Below, one piece after another: positions 11,201 through 22,853 of a DNA stretch of 64,000 bases. A program made the translations under genes and the position numbers. Origin of the DNA: Lutjanus erythropterus (taxonomy: Eukaryota > Chordata > Actinopteri > Lutjaniformes > Lutjanidae); contig CM034600.1 in assembly GCA_020091685.1 (NCBI GenBank), positions 12,628,438 through 12,692,437 on the forward strand. The letters are read 5' to 3'. The notes beneath the pieces were generated by a model. That model ran no database searches, was not told where the DNA came from, and saw nothing but the letters and a program-made list of their open reading frames with translations. The number at the start of each line of letters is the position of its first letter. Position 1 is the stretch's first letter.

Positions 11201-11293
11201 TTGAATTCTGAAGAATAAAAACATTTCCAAGCAGTCTTGTAATTGCCCAACAGATACTCCTCGATTGTATAACCATGACTTCTCTGCAGGTAA
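8263..11293 (+). CDS. selenok: Selenoprotein K, with selenocysteine at an in-frame TGA
   Basis: Five coding exons: 8263-8281, 8867-8957, 9867-9941, 10995-11087, 11290-11293, giving 93 residues (human about 94). The protein starts MVYVSNGQVLDSR. It has one membrane-spanning helix (roughly residues 20-42, ending FIGLFFKTL), then a cytosolic Gly/Pro/Arg-rich tail (RGPPGPPGGRRRMGRISQ). It ends GGG-Sec-GR, with the selenocysteine TGA at 11080-11082 followed by GGA AG|G TAA. SELENOK is an ER membrane selenoprotein. It acts in ER-associated degradation (Derlin/VCP partners) and is a cofactor for protein palmitoylation by DHHC6, which binds the Pro-rich segment. The TGA lies five bases before the last exon junction, so it should not trigger junction-dependent mRNA decay. 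An automatic predictor would truncate this protein by three residues. ACTR8 is the convergent neighbour. Confidence 0.96.
9184..9511. repeat. 'GGGCTGCAACTA'-type fish interspersed element, degenerate
   Basis: It starts near GGGCAGCAACTATTATTTTC and ends near AATTAATCATTAGAGCTTTA, with repeated TTGATTAATC-like motifs. This is a widespread non-autonomous fish DNA element. Further copies lie at about 38053-38346, 43366-43470 and 44003-44310. It sits in SELENOK intron 2. Confidence 0.55.
10323..10860. mobile_element. hAT-like non-autonomous element, right end missing
   Basis: The left end TAGGGATGTTCCTGGGGACT and an internal block near 10822-10846 (ACAAGCTGTCATCTGTTCCA) closely match the better-preserved element at 32331-32690. 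The terminal CATCCCCA is not found here. It lies in SELENOK intron 3. Confidence 0.55.
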
Positions 11294-11294
11294 A

Positions 11295-11317
11295 CGCCTA
11301 CACTGGCTGTGTAGGCG
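11295..11317 (+). other. Perfect hairpin just after the SELENOK stop codon
   Basis: CGCCTACAC and GTGTAGGCG form a 9-bp perfect stem with a 5-base loop, starting two bases after the TAA. It is too small to be the SECIS element, and its role is unknown. Confidence 0.5.
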
Positions 11318-11428
11318 TGGGGCCTGGCACTGTGTCCTTTTGCTGAGAACCTAAAGATGGTGTCTGATGGTGATGTCACAGTGCTGAAGCCCCCTCTTCA
11401 TTGGCTGCTGCTGCCACAAGCAGTTTCT

Positions 11429-11475
11429 TGACGCCCTTCTGGGAATTCCTACTCATAGGGGCCAGAACGGCCGAT
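11429..11475 (+). promoter_or_regulatory. selenok: SECIS element of SELENOK
   Basis: The non-Watson-Crick quartet is seen as TGAC (11429-11432) opposite CGAT (11472-11475). Between them GCCCTTCTGG (11433-11442) pairs with CCAGAACGGC (11462-11471), ten positions with one C-C mismatch. The conserved unpaired AA is at 11444-11445, thirteen bases after the A of the TGA. A small upper helix, CCTA with TAGG around a CTCA loop, makes this a form 2 SECIS. Outside the core, GCTGCTG near 11404-11413 can pair with CAGCAGC at 11477-11483. The element recruits SBP2 and the selenocysteine elongation machinery so that the TGA at 11080 is decoded. In spliced mRNA it lies about 146 bases after that codon. The base before the 5' TGA is T, not the usual A. 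Confidence 0.78.
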
Positions 11476-11637
11476 ACAGCAGCTCCCGGCATCACTTCTC
11501 CACTTTTCCTGCTTCTGCCCTCATATTCTCCTGTCGCACCAGTTTCCTAGAGAGGTGTGTCGCTGACATCTTGGTTATAATCATCCCTTCAGGGAAGCAT
11601 GAAGTTAGTCTGTCTTTGTTTTGTATCCTTTTGTTTG

Positions 11638-11643
11638 AATAAA
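11638..11643 (+). terminator. selenok: SELENOK polyadenylation signal
   Basis: AATAAA lies in the last exon, about 345 bases after the stop codon and downstream of the SECIS element. It is the first canonical signal after the stop and is followed by a T/G-rich stretch. Confidence 0.75.
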
Positions 11644-11649
11644 TGATTG

Positions 11650-12313
11650 TGCTCTTAAAACATGTTATTACTTATTTCATCTTGTTCCATTACGGTCACA
11701 CTTTTTAATACATGATTCGCACAATTAATTGAAATATTATGGAAATCACATATATCCAAATCCCAGAAGCTGCAGGGGGTTTTTTTTTGATAAAGGTAAA
11801 ATGTGACAAAAAATAGCATTATAATGAACTACCATAGTGCTGCAGAGATGCACTGGCCTACAAATACTGTTTTTCAGTTGTAAGAAAACTATCACATCAT
11901 CATGATTATGAGTTTGTTGTTTTTGTTTTTTTTAATCAATATGATTATCTACCATGTCAGCCAGCCTTAGTGATGACACAACTGGCCTCTATAGCTGGGC
12001 AATAGAGAAAAATGAGATATGGCATACTTTGGTCTCTGTACTTCAATATTAATATAGGAAGATATAAAGAAATAGATTTATAAGATGTGTTTTGTATGTG
12101 AATATAATGTGTATAGTGGCAGTGCACTGGAGGCATTCTTTTGTCATTCTTTTAACTCAGCTGCAGTTGTTTCATAATGCATGTAAGCATTGAGTTTCTG
12201 GGTTTGTTGTACTGGAGGTTTCCTTGTGTTTTAATTCAATGTTCAGAATTACAAGAAAGATGGATTTTGTTTGTTGAATAAAATTCAACTGTTCTTTATC
12301 CAAATGTCCAAGG
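11650..12313. other. Gap between SELENOK and ACTR8 3' ends
   Basis: AT-rich spacer between convergent genes. No exon, RNA gene or structured element was recognised. Confidence 0.5.
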
Positions 12314-12314
12314 C

Positions 12315-12320
12315 TTTATT
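12315..12320 (-). terminator. actr8: Candidate ACTR8 polyadenylation signal
   Basis: AATAAA occurs on the minus strand about 820 bases past the ACTR8 stop. It is the first canonical signal I found there, and no cleavage evidence is available. Confidence 0.4.
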
Positions 12321-12699
12321 TACACATATCCAAACAACCAAAAACAGGATAAGCAGTATTATTCAGAGAATATTAAAACATAAACTCCGTCCTCTGACCT
12401 CATTTGGGTTTTTGACAGATGAAAGACAGAACACAGCAACTGAAATGGAGATAGTTTGGTGACAGATTTCAACATTATGTTAACAGTACTCTAACTGTCA
12501 AAGGGATATTGTCAATATACTGTCCCAGTATGTGATTTTAATGTTTGCCTATAGGAAAACACCTGAGGTTTTCTCTCCACATCACTGATTTATCTACTAG
12601 CTACTCTCTGTGTGTGTCACCATATATTTGTAGGAGTCTTCTCTAACAGTGTGTGTACACAGGTGGCGTTTCAGGCATGTTTTTCAGTTGTCTATGTTA

Positions 12700-12933
12700 A
12701 GGTTGGGCGCTCATTGCCATGGCTGACAGTCATCGATCACTGAGCCCTCTACCATCCTCACATGGTGATTTAAAAAAGTCTTCTGTTTTGAGGTAATGTG
12801 TCCTTTTCAGAGTTGCTGGTCATTGTACTGCGTCTCCTTGTCATATTATTTTCTTTTAAAACACAACTAAGTTACAGGTATGTGGTGGCGGGACAATGAC
12901 CTTTTAGACCCGGCAATGATAGCGTCCAACCCT
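12700..12933. mobile_element. Small inverted-repeat MITE in ACTR8 3' UTR region
   Basis: The left end AGGTTGGGCGCTCATTGCC matches the reverse complement of the right end (AGGGTTGGACGCTATCATTG) with small changes. It is about 234 bp with no ORF. The class is uncertain. Confidence 0.6.
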
Positions 12934-13142
12934 AGTAGATGCACCTCAATGCTAACCAAAACTTACTTTTACACTTTAACTCTATTTTCTTCTCTAAGTG
13001 CTGCAGAAGCGCAGGTGACCTACACTCAATACCGTGCCTGACCGTGTAGACAGATGAACTTGCTGCTCTGCCAACATGCTGCTCACACTATGCTTCATCC
13101 TGTGTAGACATGGTGTTAGGTTCAAGTCAAATCTGTTATGTT

Positions 13143-16100
13143 TCACCAGACGAAGGCAGCTCTCTCGCGGAGCATTCGTACACCAAAGCGCTGCCACTCC
13201 CTCTGATGGATCCACATCTCCTGAGTGGTGTCCAGACATGCCAGCACTGCTCCACCCTTCCACGATATCAGCCGGGGGTCCATGTCCTACAGCACAGATC
13301 AACACACAGTGTGTGAGAGGAGCTGTGTGTTTATACAGTCTTCTAAATAACTTCCAACCTCTGACACATAAAAAATAAAGGTCACTGAACATCATGCTAC
13401 TTTGCCTACAGTGCAGATCAGGGTCTGTATCACAGAAACTTCCTATCTTAAGTGTTAAGATAAGAAGAGTCTAAAATATGAGTCTTTAATCTTTGGTGTT
13501 ACAGAAGCAAACATTATTTTATCTCAGGTTAGGAAATCCTAAATACTGAAACCGACATTGCTTATCAACTTTTATGTTGATTATCTAGTAACCACTACTT
13601 TTCTCACCCTGTTGAACTAAACAATTTTGTAACTCTTGCTTTTTACTATTGAACTGTACATGGGCATTTCTACACACACTACACCTCTAGACAAGATAAG
13701 TGAGTTAGTTAGCTTGATGTGAATAGTAAGGTATAATTTCACCTCCAAATTAGTTGCAATTTCATGCCATTTATTCTTGTTGCTGTTGGTGCGTACAGTA
13801 GAGCCTGACTAATATATCCAGTGACTGATGTTACCCGTCTAATATTGGCTGATCACAGCTATATCAGCCTATATCAGTATCAGCATATATGTTGTTCGTA
13901 TGTGTCTCTGAAAACTTTTTTTAACAGAACATAATGCTTATTGTCATTCTTTGTCAGCTTTATAAGCAGAATTCTGTGTATATTTGTTGTTGATTCTTAA
14001 TTCAGGTTTACATCTATTTGTGGTTATTTTATAGTTTTTTTATAACTATTAAAAATACCAGTGAAACTCTACTGTGCCTTGACGTCATTTTGGATGAAAA
14101 AGTTCATAATAATTATAAAACGTCCTGACTCCTCTAAATATTTTGAGAGGATATAAACCACATTTAAGGATGATTGCAAACAATGTGCGTTCTTGTATAT
14201 TATTCTATATATTATATACTGTACAGAATAAATGGCTGACATATCAATATGTGTTTTTTTTACTCCCTAACATCAGTGTTGGCTCCAAAAACTCTTGTGT
14301 CAATTGTTCTGTAATGTCAGGGTCTTTCGAAGTGTTGGTAACATCCGGACAGGCTTTATCTAGTAAGGAGCATTTTGTCATAAAACTGCAACATATTGTT
14401 AAGATCTGCCATAAACCACTCAGTGAATAAGGTCTGCCTGTTGACATTTCATTGGTTGTTTATAAGCAACAAAAGAGCAGCCATATAGACTAAACAAGTT
14501 ATCTAACACTACCTAGTGAAAACAATTTAGGACAGCTTAATGGCTATCCTGAAGTTAGGAGAGTTTATTTAAAATTTTGGGAAGTTGGGATTCTTACATA
14601 TTTCCCATCTTCAGTTAGGATAGGGACATTGATTTAAGACCTGTGTGTCTGTAATGTTTTCCTAAATCAGGGCCTGACCCTAATTACCATGGTTACCAAA
14701 CACTTCAGGTAGGATACAAGTGAATTTTCTCTCTTATGGCCCCTGTATCCTATTCTGTGACTATATACAACATATCATCCCTGGTTACCTTTGGTCTTGT
14801 GATAACTTCCACGTTGTCCACCAGCCTTCTGAACGAGGGCGGCATCTTGTTGATGATGCGGTGAAGCAGAAACTCCTGAGCACCATGAAACATTAACCCT
14901 CCTCCCACTACCAGGATGGAGCTGTACATCTTGCGTTTGGTTTCGTCCGATGCTGTCAATAAAAGAAAACGAGGCGAGTTAAAACAGGAGGGGTTTTTTA
15001 ACCTCCTTGCTAATATAACATAAAATAATTTTATATAGTGCTTTTTTATTTACACAATTCCTCGGTATTTCCATTTTGTGACCCTCTTTTTGAAATATAA
15101 TATTTTATAAAATTTCATAATGAAATATAAAACACACATGACAAAAAAGGGACACAACAGTGTAACATGTAGACATAAATGTTCCTTCTTCCCTTCGCTC
15201 TCTGTCCTTTCTTACCGCAGCAGTCGATGCTGTGCAGGATGGCCTTGTCCAGGCCCAGCGCTTTGCTCTCAAACTGGCTCATGATCGCAGTCTTCCTGGA
15301 GAGGTGAGCAGACAGGGGCTCCTCCACCTCTCCTGCCCCCATCAGGCACTCGCCCTGAGCAGGCCCAAGCTCCATCTCCCCCTTCATCCCCCCTCCACCA
15401 CCGCCGCCGCTGCTGCCACTCCCACAGCCCCTGGGCAGGTCAGACAGCTCCCCGCTCCCCTGACTGCTCATCTCACCATCCAAACCTCCACCCGGTCTAG
15501 CCTTCCGATCTGCAGCTGATTTTGAGGACTGATGAAGAAAATGGGTGACTGATCAAAAAATAAGTCCAAAGGGCTTCTATCTTGAATAAAATGTAATATA
15601 ATTCAACATGTGAAATGCAGGCTGAAATGGTGAAAAGGTGAAATGTGTGTATATCTCTGTATGAGCGTGTGTGTTACCTGGTCCTGTTTGCTCTGGGTGG
15701 CCAGCAGGTAGTGTTCATCATGAGGATCCTCCGAGTCGCCTTGGGAACGGTACTGAAGTGATGTCATCTTCTGACCTACAATACCAAATGTGGTCGGGTA
15801 GAACAGACCCATGGGTGCCTACGAGCATGAGGGATATAGACACAAATAGAGCCACAGATGAAAATAAATTCTAATACGCAAGCTGGAACACCAGTGTTAA
15901 AGGACCAGTATGCAGGACTTAATGGTACCTAGCATTGAGCTTGCAGATTACGAACATTGTGTCTCGCTCTCTGCTTCCAAGCATGCAGGAGAACCTACGT
16001 TGGTCATAAATCTCACAAAAAATACCCAGGCCCTTTCTAGAGCCAGCGTTTGGTTTGTCCGTTCTGGGCTATAACCCTGGCAGTGCAACATGGCAGCCTC

Positions 16101-19100
16101 CAGAGCACCCAGGCCCTCTGTGGATATAAACAGCTCCTTCTACGCTAACGAAATCACTACAATTCCTATTTTCATGTGATTATGCCTATACTATATATAT
16201 GCACATATTTTTTCCACCTAATTGCAGAGAACATTGAGTCTTTCTTGTAATGGAATTAACAAACTGTATTACCCAATGACAGATGCAGACATAAATGCTT
16301 GTCTGTAAACATTCACTGGGGAAAAACAAGAAAATCACTGCTGACGTTTTTTTTAAGCTGGTGTCTGTTTCTTTCTGTTCTTCACACATTTTTAAAAAAT
16401 GCAGGTTATCCCCACCAAAAATGCATAGACTCACAAAAACAATTCCTGTCAATCATCACCCATGGCCGCCAGCAGAAACTGTTCATCTGTACCTTCTTAT
16501 TTCCTCATCATTTTACTCTACCAAATTCTACCAACCCAAAATGTCAGTATTTGACATCCTAGGAATGAGACTCAAATATCAACTGTCTTTCTGGTGCATT
16601 TACCAACAGCAGCTGACAAATCTTCCTACAATCTTTAAACTCACTGAATCCTCTGAAGTTATTTGTTTCTTTATGTTCTCACTTTGTCTCGCTCCGCCTG
16701 CACCTCTTCACTATTCATTAAGTGTAATTGCATTGTTTACACTTTTGTACTGTTATGCTTTCAAACTCAGTCAGACTCTTCATAGCCATAATAGTTATAA
16801 TATCATTATCATAAATTCTTAGGGCCACGATGATTGTGTATGTATGCCTACAACATACTTATGAATATAATATTCCATTTCTGCCAGTAAATCACACGCT
16901 GGACCTTTAAAAAGCATTTAGTTTATCATTACTATTAATAACATACCTCTAATTTCTCATCCCCTAGTCGAACCTGGTAGAGAAGAGCTGGGGCTTCTGG
17001 GAAACGTGTCTGGAATTCATGATCTTGTAGTCCTGATATGTCCTGTTACAAGTAAGTGGAGGAAAGACTTTTTAGAATGAATGTGAATACCTGCAGATTT
17101 TTCAGTCCACTGCTGAGAAGCAACTACGGTGATCTAAAAGAAACAAAGCTGCTAATGCTTTATTGAAACTGATCAACAAACAAGCTACAGTTCCCCAGTG
17201 CTCCCTCTAAACACACAGATTCCAACCCAGGACCAGCACACACTTGATCTAGATGGCAGAAGGTCTCTTTGAGATGCTGCAGCAGCTGACAGTCCAGCCT
17301 GCTGGACAGCTGACAGTCTCTGTAGGGAAAGCCTGCTCTCTGCAGGAGCCAGAAGAAAGTACGGGTCACATCTGAGCCACCGTATGCCAAACACAGCCTG
17401 CAAAGTCCAACAGACAGACAGAACATACTATAATAATCATAATTCTTTAATCAAACACTCACCATCATTAGAGGGAATCCATGATATTTTTAATTATAAC
17501 CTGGCTGAATGAACAATTTCATAAAATATAAATTAAACATAACAGCCCAACCTGGAGTTCCGGTGTGACACTCCGTCCTCTACACAGCAAAGACTGGTCT
17601 TCTGGTCTCCAACATCCACAACACAAGCACTGCTCAGCCCACTGCCAAATGTAGCACACACCGACTCCTGGTGCACGATGATCGCTACAAACACGCACAC
17701 CAAGAGAGAGTGTAAGGTGATGACAAGAAAGGCAGACGGGGTCGTTCTTTAGCCAACTCTGAACAAGTCACATATATGTTTACATGCATGTAATAATACC
17801 TGAGAATCCCATATTTAGCAGCAGCATGCTGACAACTTCTTTGATGTGCTGCCTGTTGTAAATGTCAGGGACCAATAGGATGCATCTGTAATACTGGAAA
17901 CCAGTCATAAAAACAAGGTATTACAAGAGAAATTTGTGATATATTTACCGTAATTTATCATAAAATGACCATGATATTCCCCCACAGAATATGGAAACAT
18001 GCGAAGTTGACTGTAACAATGTTACAGTCGCAGTGTCCTCCTTTGAAATTACTAGCCCGGGCCAGAATGACTATTTTTGTTTGCCCATTTCATAGTAATT
18101 AGAGTTTAAATTCTTGCCAAATGCTTGCTGAAGACGTAAGTGTCTGCTTACGAGTTGTAAGAAATCACTAATAATCTTTTAAAAGGAGTAGATCTTTATA
18201 ACGGTTAAATTGAGCAATATGTTAATGGAATCTGGCAGACAGGCAGTCACTGAACTCAAACTCCAGAGTGTGTGTTTTTAGAGCAGGCGGCTTTTGTTTT
18301 CAGGACAACAGGCTGAACTTTACACTGACACACACTTGACAGTAATAGATAATAGTAATAGATGAGGAGGTTTCTCTCACCTTGAAGTCTTTAAGGGGGA
18401 TATCCAGTTGCTTTTGAATGACGTGACACCAGATCGTCTCCAGGTCAGCCAGGACAGCGGTCAGCGAGCCTCCAGGACCAGAATGCACATTGAGCTGACC
18501 TCTCACAATTGGCCAGTGGATGTTATAACAGTCAGATGGATTCACATAAAGAGCCTGCATATCAGCAGGATGGAGGGGTGGTGGGAATGAGAGAGAGAAA
18601 ACAAAATGGATAGAAAAGAGTTTAGGTAATGCACACAGTTTTGGTATTTGCTAAGAGTTATCAGACACATTTAGGCACATGCACTGACCTCCTCTCCCAC
18701 CAGATGAGGGGGATGGTGAGCTGTGTTGGTCCACTTCACCCTGGAGCTGCTGTCTAGTACTGCCGGACGGATCTGACAGTTATAAGCTCTGGCCTGAACA
18801 CATGCAAATACACAATCAGGTATAAAAATAGATTATTCTATACATTTCTGCACAGGAAAGCCCACAAACACTAGACACAACAACGCTAGAGTCATTCATT
18901 ATACTTTAAATCAATGGTTCCAAATCTTTTCGAGTCACATCAACCCTGAATAATCAGGTTGGTGTTTGCAGCTCCCACAAACAATCAATATAACAGAAAG
19001 TCCGGATGATATTTCTGAAACTTGGTGGGAGCGCTGGGCTCTGTTGTTGCATTTCTTAGTTGATGGTGCTGCTGTTTGATTTTCAGGTGACTCCATCTTA

Positions 19101-21056
19101 ATTTCCTGTCCAGTCTTCTGTTGGCCTGAGTCTTGAGCTATAGTAGTTTTTCTGGGATGCCATTGCTTCAAGTGATAGCTGGCAAAACTGGCTATAGCAC
19201 ATTTTTATGAGTGGATGCACACTTTGACCATGAGAAAACAAACAAACACACTGTATAAAATCTGCTCTAATTAAAATTACATCACTGGTACAGGTAATGT
19301 ACTGTGAAAGACATTTCTCAGTCTAAAATACAGGCTTCATTTCCCAGCATGCTTTAGGTAGTTTGTTGTTTTATGTTTATCTTGTGACTGCCTTGGGGGT
19401 TCCAACCGCCAGGTTAAGAAACACTGCTTTAATTCAGCTAATCAACCCATTATTTACTGTAGCTGTTTACACACAAGCCCGTAGCAGATTTCTGTCAAAA
19501 AGGAGAAAAGTCACTTAAACCAACAAATAATAGCAAACAAAGAAGTTTCAAATTTGTCTGTGCCGGTTTACACCTGTAAATTGTTTTCATTTGAATGGAA
19601 CTTTATCAGGTTGTTGCTATTGGTGAATGTTGCTGTAATACACATCCAATCTTTCCACCACATTACACACTTGTTCAGCAGATACGGGTGTCCTCCGCAC
19701 TCCATTTGACATCTTCTTTGACCAGATGGCCTGGTCGACCATTTTGAGCCCATTCTGCCTCTGCTCATTACTCTCTGGTTTCTGTTGGACAGGAAGAAGA
19801 AGCACTGATGAGGGCAAATGAAAAATGGCACAAATAAGAAATTATGCTGAGTACAGGAACACATGATGAAAGACTCAACTGTGGGTGTACTCGTTCATGA
19901 CGTACATTTAGACCTTCTCTCAAAAGCCAGGCATCTTCATATCTGGGCTGTCCACTTTGCTTGTGTCTGCGTGCGATCACATGTGGGATTGTCACCGGCA
20001 GAGTGTCTGTTGCTCGGCCAATGCGGAGCGTCCTTGAACCAGGGTGAATGACAACTACAAAATTGCTCTGGATTTGCTGCAAAATAGGAATATATACACA
20101 TTAAGATAAATGTTCAGCAAAGCATAACAATGTCATGCTGGTGCTGTATGACCTGAACAAGCAAACGAGACAAGATACAAAAACATGCATATTTAACATA
20201 TCATTACAATGACAAAAAGACTTAACATTACAGACAGAGAAGACAACATTTAATGCCCTTTAATGTACATTTGATCTGGGATTAAGCTCCATAGTTTTAT
20301 GACTGACTAGTACAAAAGAGTTCTTCAGAATAACATTAAATCATTGAGCCCTGTGTGGTTTGATGGTATAACATTTTGTATTCACTGTCCAGGACAATTT
20401 TGTAGTCAGTAACAATGTTTGATTGCCAGCCTTAATATGCAACAAAGATCAGCTGATTCATTAAGTTCCTCCAGAGGGGTCGACCTACAATCTTTGAGCA
20501 GAACAGTGCACAAAATAGTGGACAAATACTTGCACCATGTAGCATTACAGCACCATCACAGTACAGTACAGCTGCTTTTCATGTCAATGTAAACCGATCT
20601 CCTTTGAGGTTTAACCAATAGAGGTCACATAAAGTATCTTAAGGCAGATTTTGGCAGAACCGGACACTTTTCTGAATACAAGATCGACCAAAAGAACGAT
20701 AAACAGTTTAACCAGTAATGAAAATAATCTACTAAACTATATTCGCGAGACTGAGTTCAAGTAACTGATATTACGCCTCCTGTCAGTCCTGAACTTAGGA
20801 TGTCTGTGCTAAAAGCTAAACCGGCTGAATTACAGAGACTCAGACACGGGTATCTGGCTTCATGACAAAAAAATATGCTACGCCTGAGACAACAGGTGAA
20901 ACCCTCGTCCTCCCCTCTCACCTCCTGCAGGGGGTCTGGGATGGTCGGAGGAGCGATGGGTCTCTTAACCCCGCGCTGCTGCTCCTTCTCTTTCTCCTTG
21001 TCTCGTTCCTTTTCTTTTTCCTTCCCGTTGTCCTGCTCTTTCTCAGCCTGAGTCAT
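13143..21056 (-). CDS. actr8: Actin-related protein 8, INO80 complex subunit
   Basis: Thirteen coding exons (5' to 3'): 21056-20922, 20076-19906, 19781-19671, 18793-18689, 18554-18381, 17893-17800, 17684-17552, 17397-17244, 17042-16947, 15818-15678, 15528-15216, 14952-14789, 13286-13143. All have consistent phases and sum to 644 residues (human 624). The N-terminus MTQAEKEQDNGKEKEKERDK is a charged, disordered tail. The actin-fold body includes FVVVIHPGSRTLRIGRATDT, ALYVNPSDCYNIHWPI, TRPSFFWLL-type core blocks and the C-terminus ERAAFVW. ARP8 is a nuclear subunit of the INO80 chromatin remodeller that binds nucleosomes with actin and ARP4. Exon 11 holds a Ser/Gly-rich insertion with seven Gly in a row (GSGSSGGGGGGG) in the region where the human protein has its acidic insert. 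It is tail-to-tail with SELENOK and head-to-tail with IL17RB. Confidence 0.96.
15901..16906. mobile_element. TTAA-flanked inverted-repeat element in ACTR8 intron
   Basis: The ends AGGACCAGTATGCAG and, read inverted from the right, AGGTCCAGCGTGTGATT are related. Both are bordered by TTAA (15897-15900 and 16907-16910), the target site of piggyBac-type elements. There is no transposase. The 175-codon open frame at 16295-16822 has no recognised feature and is probably chance. Confidence 0.6.
20922..21056 (-). other. actr8: ACTR8 first coding exon
   Basis: Starts at the ATG at 21056 and ends at CTGCAGGAG|GTGAGAGG. It encodes 45 residues rich in Lys and Glu, then KRPIAPPTIPDPLQE, which matches the start of vertebrate ARP8. 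Confidence 0.9.
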
Positions 21057-21189
21057 AGTTACAGTTAAATGCAGTCTCCTAAATAACCAGAAACAATGGG
21101 TCGAACCTTTCCGTGTTTGTATTTTGCTTGAAATGCGACCACAATCAAAGACCCTCTAGTGAAAAGTTGCGGCAGCAGTTTTAGGTTCT

Positions 21190-21211
21190 ACTTCCGTGTT
21201 TGGTCACGTGA
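21190..21211 (-). promoter_or_regulatory. ETS site and TCACGTGA box in ACTR8 promoter
   Basis: Read on the minus strand, an ACGGAAGTAG ETS-type core lies about 135 bases upstream of the start codon. The palindrome TCACGTGA (21204-21211), an E-box of the USF/TFE/MITF type, lies next to it. No TATA box is apparent. Site matches are seen; use is inferred. Confidence 0.5.
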
Positions 21212-21649
21212 TACAAAACGGTGATTTCTATTTGTCGAAAGAGTTTTTTTTCTTGGGCACTGCCTCTAACAAAGGGCAAATGGATTGTATTAGTCGGCAA
21301 GAATAACTTTTGCTGAACACCAGCCGCTGCGGCCTCAGATCACAATGAGAGTGACTGAAAAGCTAATTTCCAAATTGACTATGGTTCTGAATTTTATTTT
21401 ATTATCTATTTTTGCTTTGAACATACTTAGTGTTTTTTGTTTAATGTTTTTGATATTTATGTATGGCATGATTTATTTACTTCCTTTTCTTTATAAACAT
21501 GTGTCTAGACCTCCTCCTGCAGCAAGGAGTTAGGCCATTGTAGGATAATAAATTAAAATGACATGGAATTTAAAAAAAATCTAAGGAAAGCAAGCAGAGA
21601 AGTAGATATGTTTCTTATTATTACTTTATTGACATTTGTTATTGCATTT

Positions 21650-22853
21650 ACAGTTTTTGTCAATTGCTACACACTGTCTGAACACATTGCTTTTCCTTAC
21701 AACACTAATACACAAAAACCACAAACCTCTAGCAAAACTTTGCATTCAAAACAATAGTATGTCTACTCAAAAGGAAACTTTGACCTAAAATGACACACAC
21801 ACACGCACACCCACCCACACACACACGCACACCCACACGCACACCTACACACATACCCACACACACATCAACTGAAAAGACATTTCTAAGAACCAGCTGA
21901 GCACAGAGGTGCTCAATGGAACAGTGTGATGGGTGGAAAACCACAATGATCTTATCAGTAGGGCTTTTGCATTTTCACTGTTACACAACAGACTGTGTGA
22001 AGTAAGGCTGTTATAAACTTGTTTTTCATACTTTCATACTCTATAAAACAGAAAACACAGGAATCATTTTTTACAGCATTAGACATCTACAGTTTTTTTT
22101 ACGATTGCTTGCACACTAAAAGTAAAAATAACACACAGATAGTGAATCAAGGAGCAACACCTCAGCCCAGATCTGCATTGTCAGTGTCACACTTTTTGAC
22201 ACACTTTTTTGTGTTGTTCAAATCATTAAACACGCTTCTCTACATTAGACAGAAATCTAACATCATGTCACTTGTTGACCCTTCAAAGCACTGCCTTTCA
22301 AAATACCACACAGTTCAAACAGTGGCTCTGGTGCTTAACTGTAAACTCACCTGTCAAACATGAGGGGAAAAAAAGTCAACAGGTGAGTTTATCTGTACCA
22401 AATTTATCAAATGTACACCATTAGTTGACCATGTTATAAACTCTGGGTTGACACTGAGAGAGGCTGAACCAAGAGTTCAGCTCAACCTCACCAGACCTGC
22501 TGTTGCAACAGTAATTTGGACTTTGAACTTTTTGGGGGGGGTTTCTGAAAGGGGGGCGTGCCATCTCTAAAAAATCCCAGGCTTTTCCTAAAAAAAAGTA
22601 GAAATGTCAAATGTGTTCTAGATTGAGCACAGCAGTGTGTAGCTGGTTCAAACAAAATCAAATCATATGAAGCATATGGTCACAAAATTGGGTTTTTACT
22701 AATTTTTGTTTTGAATGAGGTGTTTCGTTTTGCAAAAGATCTGAGGTGTTATGCTTCTTGTGCGTGTGGTTGTGTGAAGTGTGTGTAGCATTTTGACAAA
22801 ATGAGCCCTGTTTTCAAAATTGTGCTTAAGCAATTGTAAAAAAAAAAACTGTA
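21650..22853. mobile_element. Inverted-repeat element with ACAGTTTTT...CAATTG ends
   Basis: The left end TACAGTTTTTGTCAATTGC faces CAATTGTAAAAAAAAAAAC and CTGTA at the right, giving an inverted terminal repeat. Similar 'gcttacacac', 'cacaattgttt' motifs recur near 62470-63500, suggesting a second copy there. Its interior holds a CA-rich microsatellite. No transposase was seen. Confidence 0.5.
21791..21868. repeat. CA-rich microsatellite
   Basis: A run of ACAC interrupted by ACACCC and ACGC units. Confidence 0.85.

Noticed and set aside
11326-11385. GCACTGTG/CACAGTGC stem as the SECIS element
   Set aside because: The enclosed 42 bases do not form a SECIS core with correct quartet and AA spacing. 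The structure at 11429-11475 fits far better.
13076-13378. Overlapping + and - open frames around 13.1-13.3 kb
   Set aside because: They are shadows of the terminal ACTR8 exon (13143-13286), which is read in a different minus-strand frame.
16295-16822. 175-codon open frame on the + strand
   Set aside because: It lies wholly inside a TTAA-flanked repeat in an ACTR8 intron, has no domain, and its composition follows the T-rich repeat.
20743-20752. TTCGCGAGAC in ACTR8 intron 1 as a fifth palindrome element
   Set aside because: Only half of the palindrome matches, and there are no inverted ends or shared flanking blocks.
21345-21757. Two small hydrophobic open frames upstream of ACTR8
   Set aside because: AT-rich sequence gives Leu/Phe/Ile-rich translations by chance; no family similarity, and they border a transposable element.
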